DNA of 64,000 bases. Source: Prorocentrum cordatum. Lineage: Eukaryota; Sar; Dinophyceae; Prorocentrales; Prorocentraceae. The notes beneath the pieces are model-generated. The model was given only the letters and a program-made list of their open reading frames with translations, had not been told where the DNA came from and did no database searches. Shown here piece after piece: positions 10,569-19,974 of the stretch. Positions within the stretch are counted from its first letter, which is position 1, and every line of letters starts with the position of its first letter. Location of the stretch: assembly GCA_963575745.1 (NCBI GenBank), contig CAUYUJ010014187.1, positions 191,001 through 255,000 of the forward strand, read 5' to 3'. Position numbers and translations under genes: made by a program.

Positions 10569-12144
10569 TAACTCGTAGAGCTTCCCTTAGCTAGTTATAG
10601 CTGGAAGCTAAGAGTAATTCCGGCGCGCCCCAGAGCTAGTTGGCCCGAAAAAAAGAACTGAAATTTTCACAACTTTTGGTCGGTTGAAAAATATGTTCTC
10701 GAAATTTGACAATTCGTTTCTGCTCTAGTATTTTTTCCCGTGATATTCGATCTTATTCCCGCTCGCCATCTTGATCTCAGCTCGATCGGGTAACTTTGAA
10801 GGCCAAAAAGCACACTTGGCGGGATCGGCTGTTTCCGATTGATCTTGATTGACGCGTTGTCGGTATTTTCTACTTAACTCGAGCTGTAGGGCAGCTACAG
10901 TGCTGGTAAGCACTCGTATCGCACTCAGAATGATGAGACGCGTTCGTCTGTTGAATCCATAGGTCTGAACTCCGTCTGCTAGCCGAGCTAGGTCCGCAAA
11001 CCTATTCGTATTATTCGAGTCAACTTGATACACGTTGTCGGTACGTTGTACTTAACTCGAGCTCTAGGGCAGCTACAGTGCTGGTAAGCACACCTATCGC
11101 ACTTAGAATCATCAGGCGCGTTTGTCTGTTGAATCCATAGGTCTGAACTCGGTCTGCTAGCCGAGCTAGGTCCGCAAATCTATTCCTATTATTCGAGTCA
11201 ACTTGATACGCGTTGTCGTTATTTTCTACTTAACTCGAGCTGTAGGCAGCTACTGTGCTGGTAAGCACACCTATCGCACTCAGAATCATCAGGCGCGTTT
11301 GTCTGTTCAATCCATAGGTCTGAACTCGGTCTGCTAGCCGAGCTAGGTTTCCAAACCTATTCGTATTATTCGAGTCAACTTGATACGCGTTGTCGGTATT
11401 TTGTACTTAATTCGAGCTGCAGGGCCAGCTACAAAGCTGATACGCACACCTATCGCACTCAGAATCATCAGGCGCGTTCGCCTGTCGAATCCATAGGTCT
11501 GAACTCGGTCTGCTAGCCGAGCTAGGTCCGCAAACCTATTCGTATTATTGGAGTCATCTTGACAAACGCTCTCGCTATTTTCAGTACTTAACTCGAGCTG
11601 TAGGCAGCTACAGGGCCTACAGTCACAGAAATCGATTGAGAATTATCGGGCGCGTGTATCGAAAGCTCTGAACTCGGAAAGTATTCGTATTGTCCGAATT
11701 ATCGTGAAAAGTGCTCTCAATTTTCTGCACTCAAGCCGTGCTGGGGGAGGGCTACAGTGCTGCGGGTCATAGAAATCGATTTGCACACATCAGGCGCGTT
11801 CGTTGGTCGATTCGAGAGCTCAGAACTTGGTCTGCTGCTCGAAACAGGTATGCGAAATTATTATATTATTCGAGTCCTCCTGAGAGATGCTGTCGGTTTT
11901 CTGCACTTAACTCGCTGTAGGGGGGCTGCAGGGCTGGTAATCACATGAGTCGATTCGCAGACATCAGACGCGTCCGCCTGTCGCATTGAGAGGTCTGAAC
12001 TCGGTCTGATCAGACGCGTCCGCTTGTCGCATTCAGAGGTCAAAAAATATTACTATGAGTCAGTATGTTGGTAGGTGCTCTCGGTTTCCTCAACTTAAGT
12101 TGAGCTTGGAAGCTCTACGAGTTCCCCGGCGGTAACCAAGGTTG
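10569..12144 (+). mobile_element. A unit, left part, host of LINE1
   Basis: It starts TAACTCGTAGAG directly after the F-unit end (CTTACAAG). The complete head (GCGCGCCCCAGAGC to GAAGGCCAAAAAGC) is followed by about seven diverged monomers of 167-178 bp and the second tail type (TATGTTGGTAGGTGC, then GCTTGGAAGCTCTACGAG). The hairpin core reads GGTAACCAAGG, the LINE-preferred form. The 3' end of this unit lies after LINE1 at 18011-18032. Confidence 0.8.
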
Positions 12145-12540
12145 CCGCCGGGGGACTCCTTGGTGGCCCCCCCCTGCCGCGCCCCACCCGCCCTCGGCCG
12201 CGCCCGTCCATCTCTCTCCACTCGGGCCTCGGCACCCTCGCGATAGCGGCGGCTGCTGGCGCCTGGCGGCTGGCATCTTCTCTGCTTGCGGCTGGCATCT
12301 TCTTTGCTTGGTGTATTGTTGGCAGGCCTATTACAGATATCTCGTGGCTAGCTGGCACACTGTATTCCAGTTTTTCTCTTGGGGCCACTTTGTGTTTGTT
12401 GTGTTGTAATCACGGCTGTTATTTCAGAAGACGACTGGGACTTTGAGGGCTGGGACGAGATCCCTGAGCATACGACACAGGACGAACGTGCTCTATTCTC
12501 GGCGTTGGAAGCTTCGAAAGCAGGACGTATCGCAGATACG
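12145..12540 (+). other. LINE1 5' leader
   Basis: The first 80 bases are very C/G-rich (CCCCCC runs, GCCGCGCC) and give way to T-rich sequence ending in TTATTTCAG at about 12419-12427, which resembles a splice or trans-splice acceptor. A 21-bp direct repeat (GGCTGGCATCTTCT core) occurs at about 12268-12302. No spliced leader is present. An internal promoter may lie here, but no recognisable motif supports one. Confidence 0.4.
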
Positions 12541-13695
12541 ATGTCGACAGACCCATCCTCTGCTGGCCATCCACCACAACTTGTGATGCATCATGCTCCA
12601 TCCTTTGCATCTGCTGCCGCTGCCTGTGCCGATGTCTCCATGAAGCAGATCAGTGAAAGAAATGAGGTGGGGGATGCTTCCAGGTCCTCCAAGATGGCTC
12701 GTGCTGGGATAGGTGGTAGGGGCGCTTCGGATGACAAAGAACCTGTCACTATTGGTCTACTGCGTAATGAGTTTCAGAATTTGGCAGATATGCTCAAATG
12801 TACCCTGACGGAACATAAGGAGGAGGTGAGGAAGGAGATCCAGCAGGAGGTTGCACCCTTGAAGTCGGACCTTGAACAACTTAGGGAGGAGGTGAAGCAA
12901 CAGAAGCAGCAGCAGGAGGCGGTGAATGCTCAGGTTCAGAAGCAGTTAGCGACGGTAGGAAATGATGGTGCGGCCAGTGAGGCTGCCTCTGTATCTACTC
13001 GGGTGAGTCTTGGAGGCAATGCAGGCCCCAGGAGCACAACCCCATTTGTCCCAGGATACTTGACGCTCTCGGGCTGGACTTCGGGTGACCCTCGTGATGT
13101 CCAGGCGCGTACGAGCAACATCATGTCAGAGGCCAGGGCCACCAGAGTTATCCAGATTCTCTTAGATGAAGTTGGCTCGCAGTTTGAGGTTAATGCGAAG
13201 ATCTTTGATCGTGAGGCCATTAAGAGAGAGTACCAGGGCAAGCCGTTCGGTGTCTTTAGGCTGCGTATTTTCTTCGTTCATGGCACGAGTAAGGAGACTG
13301 TCTGGAAGGTCAGGGAGGAGTTCTGGAAGGTTATCTCCTCGCGCACGGGTTCCCTTTGGAAAGATGATTCTCTTCTTGCAGCTACTCAGTCGTACATCGG
13401 CATTCGTGTGCAGTGTGAGCCTTGGCGTGAGGGACAGGTGAGTGCTGGCAGTAAACTTACAGCTACATACTTTCGTGTGAGGAACCCGCTGAAGAAGAAC
13501 AATCGTGTCAAAATTCAGTATGGGTCTCCTGTGATGTCTTGGGCTTGGGGCTATCCTGAGACCGGTGGGCAGATCTGTTTGGGAACCTGGGATCCCAGGC
13601 ATGGTTGGACTCTGAGGCCTGAATCGGTGATTGAGTTTGATGACAAGATCCTTCCTGGGCCCTGGCAGACGCTGCTGAATGGAGATTCTGTGTGA
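12541..13695 (+). CDS. LINE1 ORF1, coiled-coil gag-like protein (384 aa from first ATG)
   Basis: This is presumably the RNA-binding or chaperone ORF1 protein that coats the element RNA, as ORF1p does in other LINEs; the role is inferred from position. From the ATG at 12541 a Ser/Ala-rich N-terminus is followed by a charged heptad-like coiled coil at about residues 73-139 (rich in E, K, Q and L), then a globular C-terminal half beginning near GYLTLSGW. LINE5 ORF1 aligns over that half (CEPW against CQPW, GW at its start). The frame is open upstream to 12379 and encodes an acidic stretch (DDWDFEGWDE), but no ATG lies there, so I chose 12541; a non-ATG start is possible. No zinc knuckle is visible. 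The stop is TGA followed by CGA, and ORF2 continues in the same frame. Confidence 0.8.
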   Translation: MSTDPSSAGHPPQLVMHHAPSFASAAAACADVSMKQISERNEVGDASRSSKMARAGIGGRGASDDKEPVTIGLLRNEFQNLADMLKCTLTEHKEEVRKEIQQEVAPLKSDLEQLREEVKQQKQQQEAVNAQVQKQLATVGNDGAASEAASVSTRVSLGGNAGPRSTTPFVPGYLTLSGWTSGDPRDVQARTSNIMSEARATRVIQILLDEVGSQFEVNAKIFDREAIKREYQGKPFGVFRLRIFFVHGTSKETVWKVREEFWKVISSRTGSLWKDDSLLAATQSYIGIRVQCEPWREGQVSAGSKLTATYFRVRNPLKKNNRVKIQYGSPVMSWAWGYPETGGQICLGTWDPRHGWTLRPESVIEFDDKILPGPWQTLLNGDSV

Positions 13696-13701
13696 CGACG
13701 T
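13693..13701 (+). promoter_or_regulatory. TGA-CGA junction joining ORF1 and ORF2 in one frame (possible readthrough)
   Basis: The ORF1 stop TGA is followed by CGA CGT, and the same frame runs straight into the endonuclease start (RAACWNIR). No ATG lies between the stop and the catalytic WN motif; the first ATG at 13738 would cut it off. LINE5 has the same arrangement at 59984-59989. UGA followed by C is known as a leaky stop context in eukaryotes. Readthrough is an inference. Confidence 0.45.
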
Positions 13702-14741
13702 ACCCGCCCGCTGAGGGCGGCCTGTTGGAACATCAGAATGATGAGTGATGCTACTTCCCTATCTGCTCTTCCTTACTTGCGTGAGCTGGGAGTGCAACTT
13801 GTCGGGCTCCAGGAGTGCCAGTTCTCAGACGTGATACGTTGAATGAGGCTGGTTTTCACTATCGCAGCTCAGCTGAAGTGAAGCTTGACAGTGGCTCGAT
13901 TGAGGGCCAAGCAGGTGTACTATTCTCGTCTACTCTCAACTCCTGTTTCTTGGGACACGCTGCTGGTAGAAGATTTGCGGTCTGTGCCTTCCGTGGGCCA
14001 GAAGTGGGCGCATTCATCTATGCTAGCGTGTATCTTCCTCAGCAAGGATTCTTTGGGACAACGTCTGAGGGGTACCAGGCCACGTTCCATCTGTACCAGA
14101 ACGTTCTTCTTGAATTATCGAGTGCTGTGGTGCGCATGCGTCAAAAGTACAGTATTCATGATGTTGTTGTTTGTGCCGACGCCAATGTTGAAGTGCAGCC
14201 TCATGTTGAGATCGATCGACTTCGTATCTCTGGTGGTGGTGTGAACGAGCGTACTGTGAGGGAGGAGAGGCAGAGGAATGTGTTGCAGGGTGCATGTGCG
14301 CGTGCCTGGTGTGTTTGTATGGCCCAGCTACGTCTGAAGCTGATCAACACATTCATTGACCGTGAGTTTACCTGGTGTGGTGGAGGTGCTAGGACTAAGC
14401 ACGTCATTGACTATGTTGCGTGTCCTGTGACTTGGGAGACTCATGTTATGTGTTCTAAGTTGCACGTTATGTATGCGCACCCTCCTGGCTCTCGAGACAC
14501 TGAATGGAGTGACCACAAGATGATATGTTTTGATCTCCCATGTTTGCTGCGGGGGAAGTCCTCTGGTAGGACGAAGGCCACTGGCAGTCGATCGTTCGCC
14601 TCGTGGTTTGTGCTGGAGGGTAAGGAGGTGAAACAGTGCAGAGAGTTTGATATGGCCGTTACACAGATTGCTGGGTGGAAGTCTGGTGGGGGTTGCGGCC
14701 AAAAAAAAACGCAAAAATCAGTACTGCACGGAGGAGTCTGA
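13696..14741 (+). pseudogene. LINE1 ORF2 part 1, APE-like endonuclease (frameshifted)
   Basis: This is the endonuclease that would nick target DNA to prime reverse transcription. The start reads in the ORF1 frame: WN at 13726-13731, then GLQEC with the catalytic Glu. Between about 13824 and 13836 the reading moves one base back, and the rest lies in the other frame. Visible family motifs are CADAN (D at 14178), TWCGGG, VIDYV (14403-14414) and the terminal SDHK with catalytic His at 14514, so the active-site set is complete apart from the frame change. A second shift at the A9 run, 14701-14709, leads into the RT frame. One base lost near 13830 and one A gained in the run would explain both. 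Confidence 0.85.
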
Positions 14742-17700
14742 GGGAAGGGTGATCTGGCATACTAGGTGGAGATCCATTTCTCTAGCCGACCTGGAATCAC
14801 GATTGAAGGAGGGGGCTGTTGCCGACAAACGCTGTTATGGCTTTAAATCGGCTTCACTCGTCCCGAAGTTGACCCAGGAGGAAGCTCAGGTGAAAGAGGC
14901 CCACTACAGAGTTCACAAACTCTGGAAATCTGGTCAGATCGATGAGGCTACGTTCAAGGATAGTCGTCGTCGTTGGAATCGTGTTCGAAGGCAGTTCAAG
15001 AAACGTCTACTTCTTTATCGTTATCGGGATGGGGTCAAGACTAAGATTGGTACTAACTCTATGATGATCGACGGGGAATGGTGTGAAGACCGCAGTAAGT
15101 GGAAGGAGGATATGACGAGGGTGGTCAGGGCTAAGTACTCTAAGTCGGAACGTCTTGCTATGAATTTGGCGACTCTGGAGCAGCTTCGGGTTCAAGCTGA
15201 TGAGGCACGTGCGCGCAGCACTCACACTTCTTCTCCTATTACCATGCATGTTCTCTGTCGTGCTCGTTCCAGGCTTCGTGAAGGCAAGGCGGTAGGTGCT
15301 GACGGTATCAGTGCACGCATGTTACGTTCTTTATCCTGGGAAGCACTCCGTGTGGTGCTTGACTGCTTCCAGCGACGCTTCTGGCGAATGGCAGAGGCAC
15401 CTGAGTCTTGGAAGTTCATCCGTGCATCCATTATGTTGAAGAACGGCAAGGATAAGAGGTTTGATGACAGTCGTACTCTTGCTGTGAATTCTGTCGTTAA
15501 CACATGGTACATGGGCTGCTTGTGTATTCTACTCAATTCGTATTTGGTGTCTATTGCTCCTGTTGTTGCTCCGTCTCTGTGTTTGTATGGTTTCCAGCAA
15601 GGTCGTAAGACACATGAGGTAACGTCGGGATTGAAGGCGATGTGCAGACATGCCAGATTGTGGGGGAAGGAGGAGAATATTGTTTTTGCTTCCCTGGATG
15701 TTGCCACTGCATTTGACTCGCTCACTGTCCAAGTTGCTTCTTCTACACTTGAGCGTTTGTGTGTTGATGTGGAGCTTCGGTATGGTCTTATTGAGAACTC
15801 TGTTGGTAATGAGGCGGTCTTTCATTTTGAGGGTGTCTCCACTGATACGCTCCCTTGGACAACGTGTGTGAAGACAGGTTCCAAGGAAGGACCTGACCTG
15901 TGGACTGCTCAATCCCTGGTCATGTTTGGTGACATTACGTCTGCTTGGGCGAGAGATGCTGTCGGTGTTGTACTCTCGGGTGAAGCAGGAGGTATTGTTG
16001 TGAGTCACTTCATATGGGCGGACAACGTGCTTCTCACGGCTCCTGATCGCCCCACACTGGCTAAAATGATTTTACAGTTGACGTGGGCTCTCCACGATCA
16101 CGGCTTTCGTTGGAAGCAGAGCAGTCTTGAGTTCATGGACGTGGGTACTACCACCGGTGTGACGGAGCCTCTCATGGTGACGTTGTTCCCGCCAGGTATG
16201 TCCAGGGGGCCCAATGTGTCTCTCCCCGAGAATATCACCATTCCGCAGGTGGATGAAATTATTGTGCTGGGGACTAAGATTGCGAGGAATTTCAAGGATC
16301 ATGATGATGTGCGATATCGTATGGCAAAAGCTATTCGTGCTTTCTGGAATGATCGAGCGTTTTACACCTCCAGGAGGATTGCTTGGAAGAATAAATTTGC
16401 ACGGTATGAATCTAGAGTGAGATCTAAGTTTCTTTTCGGCTTGGAAGGAGCCACAGTTGACAGTTCTACGATTGCATTTATACACAAGGAGGAGGGGAAG
16501 ATGTTGAGCAGGATGACGTGGAGAGCGAAGAGGGAGGAGGAGGGGTGGGCTGTATTCATGTCGCGCATGTACAAAAGAGGGAGGCAAGCTTTTCATGAAG
16601 CTGGCAGACCTCCACTCGCACAGGTCTTCCTATATCGGCAGTGGAAATGGGCGAAGGATATTGCATTGTCGTGTTTTGGCAGGGACGGAGGAGGCGTGGA
16701 GGAGATTTCTGTGGTGGGTGGCTCACAATTGGTGCCGCCTCCTTCGTATGCTCCTGGTGCTCCTGCTGATGATACGACGCCCTCCGAGCCCACGAACCGA
16801 CGGAAAAGAAAAACGATGTGCATGAATGAGGCCAAACGTCAGAGGACCCAACTTTCTCAGAACACGGCGAGACTCAGAGACAGGTTCGAGGACCCAACCC
16901 GCTATTACAATCAGCCCACGGTGGTGGACACGGGCACTGCTGTCAACGGCTACCTGCAGGCACGACTGTCCATGTTGCACGGAGGAGGGGAGTGGGAATC
17001 CAGGCGGGATGATCTGCTATTATCTTTAGGAAGCCAGGCTGGACGTGCTGGGACTCGTGTGAGGACTGGCCGAGCTCCTATCGGCATGCGCCCGTGGAGA
17101 ACACCTTTTGAGCTCGTGGGAGGGAAGTACTGGTACCATGTTCTGGAATGGACAGAGGAGGCCTGGGTCAAGTTTGCTCGTGAAGTTTTTACGCTTCTAC
17201 AGGTTCCTGGTGTTTCTGATTTCCTGGTTCTTAAAGATCCTATTCCTTGGAAGCCTATGGAAGAGAGGGAGGAGGAGGTACTTTCGGAGGAGCTCAGCAG
17301 GAAGAAGGAGGAGGAGTTGTCCAAACGGTACGCTAAGATATTGGAGGATTACACGGAGTGGGAGTTCCAGGTGGGAAGGATTGCCATTGAACTGAAGGGA
17401 GACTCTCAATGCGTTGTGCGGTGGATCCAAGGCTTGTATTTTACTGCCAATGTGCATTATGACAAGATTGTGGGCGGCATTCAGAATAAGTTAGACATTC
17501 TAGCTAAGAGATGTGGTGTGCAGGCGGCCTGTCTTGGGAGACATATCTTCAAGTGGGTATACAGAGAGGACAATACTGCTGCGGATGAGTTAACACACAG
17601 AGCTAGGCAGGGCATTTGTAGAACACGTTTTAGGCATGATTTCCTATCCCATGTTAAAGCTAACGCTATTCTGATCGACGCCATTCGGGGAAGCTTCGAT

Positions 17701-17931
17701 GGTGGAAGATCCTATCTGGGCGTAGGCTGTGGCTGGCAGATTGATTTCCATTTGTGCTCCTCTTCTGTTGCTGAATATCCTGTCACTCTTCCGAGTGGCG
17801 TGTGGGAGCCCAACGTGGCCTCTTCCTCTTTCCTCCTTCCCCCCTCGAGCACTATCACTGCAGCTGAGTTAGAGTCTGCCCGACAACTCCTTTTGGGAGT
17901 GGAGGAATGCCTGCATTTGGCAGGATACTAG
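14647..17931 (+). CDS. LINE1 ORF2 part 2, reverse transcriptase with permuted RNase H
   Basis: An open frame of 1094 codons; its 5' limit is only the frame limit (TTG), and true coding joins from the endonuclease at the A9 run near 14701. Counting from 14647, RT motif A is SLDVATAFDSL (Asp 351), motif B is TGSKEGPDL, motif C is FIWADN (Asp 459, then Asn), motif D lies near HGFRWK and motif E is IIVLGTKI. A thumb-like helical region and a Pro/charged linker follow. The C-terminal RNase H fold runs GDSQ (Asp 919), REDNTAADEL (Asp 980), SFDGG (Asp 1018), TITAAELESA (Glu 1074): the usual four carboxylates, but starting at the third. The stop is TAG, 68 bp before the 3' end. Apart from the 5' frameshifts it looks intact. 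Confidence 0.9.
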   Translation: MIWPLHRLLGGSLVGVAAKKKRKNQYCTEESEGRVIWHTRWRSISLADLESRLKEGAVADKRCYGFKSASLVPKLTQEEAQVKEAHYRVHKLWKSGQIDEATFKDSRRRWNRVRRQFKKRLLLYRYRDGVKTKIGTNSMMIDGEWCEDRSKWKEDMTRVVRAKYSKSERLAMNLATLEQLRVQADEARARSTHTSSPITMHVLCRARSRLREGKAVGADGISARMLRSLSWEALRVVLDCFQRRFWRMAEAPESWKFIRASIMLKNGKDKRFDDSRTLAVNSVVNTWYMGCLCILLNSYLVSIAPVVAPSLCLYGFQQGRKTHEVTSGLKAMCRHARLWGKEENIVFASLDVATAFDSLTVQVASSTLERLCVDVELRYGLIENSVGNEAVFHFEGVSTDTLPWTTCVKTGSKEGPDLWTAQSLVMFGDITSAWARDAVGVVLSGEAGGIVVSHFIWADNVLLTAPDRPTLAKMILQLTWALHDHGFRWKQSSLEFMDVGTTTGVTEPLMVTLFPPGMSRGPNVSLPENITIPQVDEIIVLGTKIARNFKDHDDVRYRMAKAIRAFWNDRAFYTSRRIAWKNKFARYESRVRSKFLFGLEGATVDSSTIAFIHKEEGKMLSRMTWRAKREEEGWAVFMSRMYKRGRQAFHEAGRPPLAQVFLYRQWKWAKDIALSCFGRDGGGVEEISVVGGSQLVPPPSYAPGAPADDTTPSEPTNRRKRKTMCMNEAKRQRTQLSQNTARLRDRFEDPTRYYNQPTVVDTGTAVNGYLQARLSMLHGGGEWESRRDDLLLSLGSQAGRAGTRVRTGRAPIGMRPWRTPFELVGGKYWYHVLEWTEEAWVKFAREVFTLLQVPGVSDFLVLKDPIPWKPMEEREEEVLSEELSRKKEEELSKRYAKILEDYTEWEFQVGRIAIELKGDSQCVVRWIQGLYFTANVHYDKIVGGIQNKLDILAKRCGVQAACLGRHIFKWVYREDNTAADELTHRARQGICRTRFRHDFLSHVKANAILIDAIRGSFDGGRSYLGVGCGWQIDFHLCSSSVAEYPVTLPSGVWEPNVASSSFLLPPSSTITAAELESARQLLLGVEECLHLAGY

Positions 17932-17999
17932 GCCTCCTTGTGTGGCTATCGCCTGGGCGGTGACCCGACCCTGCTGTGGCGGCACGCAATGCGCAAAAA

Positions 18000-18032
18000 A
18001 ACCAAGGTTGACGGTTTACCGCCGGCGCCCAG
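18000..18032 (+). mobile_element. A unit, terminal piece after LINE1 (hairpin right arm)
   Basis: AACCAAGGTTG (duplicated target) is followed by ACGGTTTACCGCCGG and CGCCCAG, the 3' terminus of the unit that begins upstream of LINE1. Confidence 0.85.
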
Positions 18033-18065
18033 TTCCCGGATAGCTCCTCGGAAGAGCTTCGGCAG
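18033..18065 (+). mobile_element. F unit, left fragment
   Basis: TTCCCGGATAGCTCCTCGG to CTTCGGCAG. The F consensus continues TTCTTCCAGG, which here is found at 21692 after two A units and LINE2. Confidence 0.75.
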
Positions 18066-18091
18066 TAACTCGTAGAGCTTCCCTTAGCAAG
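18066..18091 (+). mobile_element. A unit, first 26 bases, interrupted
   Basis: TAACTCGTAGAGC to TTAGCAAG is followed directly by another unit start. The continuation TTATCGCTGGAAGC is at 18866. Confidence 0.8.
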
Positions 18092-18865
18092 TAACTCGTA
18101 GAGCTTCCCTTAGCAAGTTATTGCTGGAAGCTTAAGAGTAATTCCGGGGAGCTGGAGAGCTAGTTGGCACCAAACATCTTGACGGACCTTTTGGTGACTT
18201 TTGGTCGGTTGCAAATTTTGTTCTCGAAATTTGACCATTCGCTAGAGCTCTAGTATTTTTTCCCGTGATATTCGATCTTATTTCCGCTCGCCATCTTGAT
18301 CTCAGCTCGATCGGGTAACTTTGAAGGCCAAAAAGCGTCCCGGCGGGAACGGTCGTTTCGAGTCATCTTGATATACGCTGTCGGTTTTCTCAAGATAACT
18401 CGAGCTTCATGACACCTACAGAGCTGGTCAGCACAGCTAATACATTCAGAATGATCAGGCGCGTTCGGCTGTTGAACCAAGAGGACCGAGAGCGCGGAAC
18501 TCGCTCTGCTGCTCGACCGCGATCCGCGAAACTGTTCTATTATTCGAGCCATCCTGAGAGGTACTCTCGGTTTTCTGTACTGACCTCAGGCTGTATGGGG
18601 GGCTGCAGAGCTGGTTATCACAGGAATCGATCCGCAGACATGAGACGCGTCCGCCTGTCGCATTCAGGTCTGCACTCGGTTTCATACTCGAGCTCGATTG
18701 GAAAACTGCTCGTTTGTTTTGTTAGAGTCATCTTGAGAGGTCTATAATCGCTTGGGTTGAAAAACTAGTCGTTCTCTGAAATTCTTATCCACATTATATC
18801 TTGTCAGGAAGCTCTACGAGTCCCCCGGCGGTAAGAAAGGTTGACGGTTTACCGCTGGCGCCCAG
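18092..18865 (+). mobile_element. Short A unit nested inside the start of another A unit
   Basis: It has a complete head, two to three monomers, the first tail and hairpin (right arm with one change, ACCGCTGG). The flanks GCAAG and TTATCGC rejoin without an extra base. Confidence 0.85.
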
Positions 18866-19974
18866 TTATCGCTGGAAGCTAAGAGTAATTCCGGCGCACC
18901 CCACAGCTAGTTGGCTCGAAAAATCTCGACGGAACTTTTGATGACTTTTGCTCGGTTGAAAATTTTGTTCTCGAAATTTGACCATTCGTTAGAGCTCTAG
19001 TATTTTTTCCCGTGATATTCGATCTTATTCCCGCTCGCCATCTTGATCTTAGCTCGATCGGGTAACTTTGAAGGCCAAAAAGCACTGTGCCGGGAACGCG
19101 CGTTTCGAGTCATCTTGATACGCGCTGTCGATTTTCTGAACATAACTCGAGCTCTAGGGCAGCTACAGAGCTGGTAAGCACAGCTAATGCATGCAGAATG
19201 ATCAGGCGCGTTTGTCTGTTGAACCCAGAGGTCTGGACTCGGTCTGTGAGCCGAGCTAGGTCCGGAAACCTGTTCGTACTATTCGAGTCATCTTGACAGA
19301 AACTCTCGGTTTTCTGGTCTTAACTCGAGCTGTAAGACAGCTACAGAGCTGGCAAGCACACCTATTGCAGTCTGAATCATTAGGCGCGTTCGCCTGTTAA
19401 ATCTAGAGGTCTGAACTCGGTCTGCTAGCCGAGCTAGGTCCGCAAACCTATTCGTATTATTTTGGGTCATCTTAATAGGCGCCCTCGGTTTTCTGTACTT
19501 AACTCGAGCCGTAGGGCAGCTACAGAGCTCGTAGTCACAGAAATCTATTGGAAATCACCAGGCGCCTTTGTTCGTTGACTCGAGAGCACTGAAGAAGTGC
19601 TGTCTGTATTCCGTGCTGGGGGGAAGCTACAGTGCTGCTGGGGACAGCAATCGATTCAGAGACATCAGGCGCATCCGCCTGCGGAGACCAGAGCTCGGAA
19701 CTCGTCTGCTGCCCGAATTAGGTCTGCGAAACTATTGTATTGTTGGAGTCATCCTGAGAGGTGCTGTCAGTTTTCTGCACTCAACTCGGGCTGTAGGGGG
19801 GCTGCAGGGCTGGTAATGATAGAAGTCGACTCGCAGACATCAGACGCGTCCGCCTGTCGCATTCAGAGGACACAAAATATTTACTATGAATCGGAATGTT
19901 CGTAGGTCCTCGGTGTTCTCAATTTCAGTCGAGCTGGAAGCTCTACGAGTCTCCCGGCGGTAACCAAGGTTGAC
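18866..19974 (+). mobile_element. A unit, main part, host of LINE2
   Basis: It resumes at TTATCGCTGGAAGC, followed by head, about five monomers and the second tail (AATGTTCGTAGG, GAGCTGGAAGCTC), then the hairpin with AACCAAGG core. It continues after LINE2 at 21672-21691. Confidence 0.8.

Larger units (their letters stand above)
12145..17999 (+). mobile_element. LINE1: near-complete WADN-type non-LTR retrotransposon
   Basis: The element sits inside the hairpin loop of an A unit. The 11-bp flank AACCAAGGTTG occurs at 12134-12144 and again at 18000-18010, a target-site duplication typical of target-primed reverse transcription. Its order is a GC-rich leader of about 230-400 nt, ORF1, ORF2 (endonuclease, RT, permuted RNase H), a short 3' UTR and a tail of A residues. 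The two halves of the host hairpin (CCGGCGGT before, TTTACCGCC after) show that it interrupted an intact unit. Two single-base frameshifts around the endonuclease make ORF2 discontinuous. It has no spliced leader at its 5' end, unlike LINE5. Confidence 0.93.

Noticed and set aside
9607-10571. Long Ala/Arg-rich open frames on both strands at 9.6-10.6 kb and 23.4-24.9 kb
   Set aside because: They lie in GC-rich C and F units with palindromes; open frames on all strands are expected from composition, and copies do not keep one frame.
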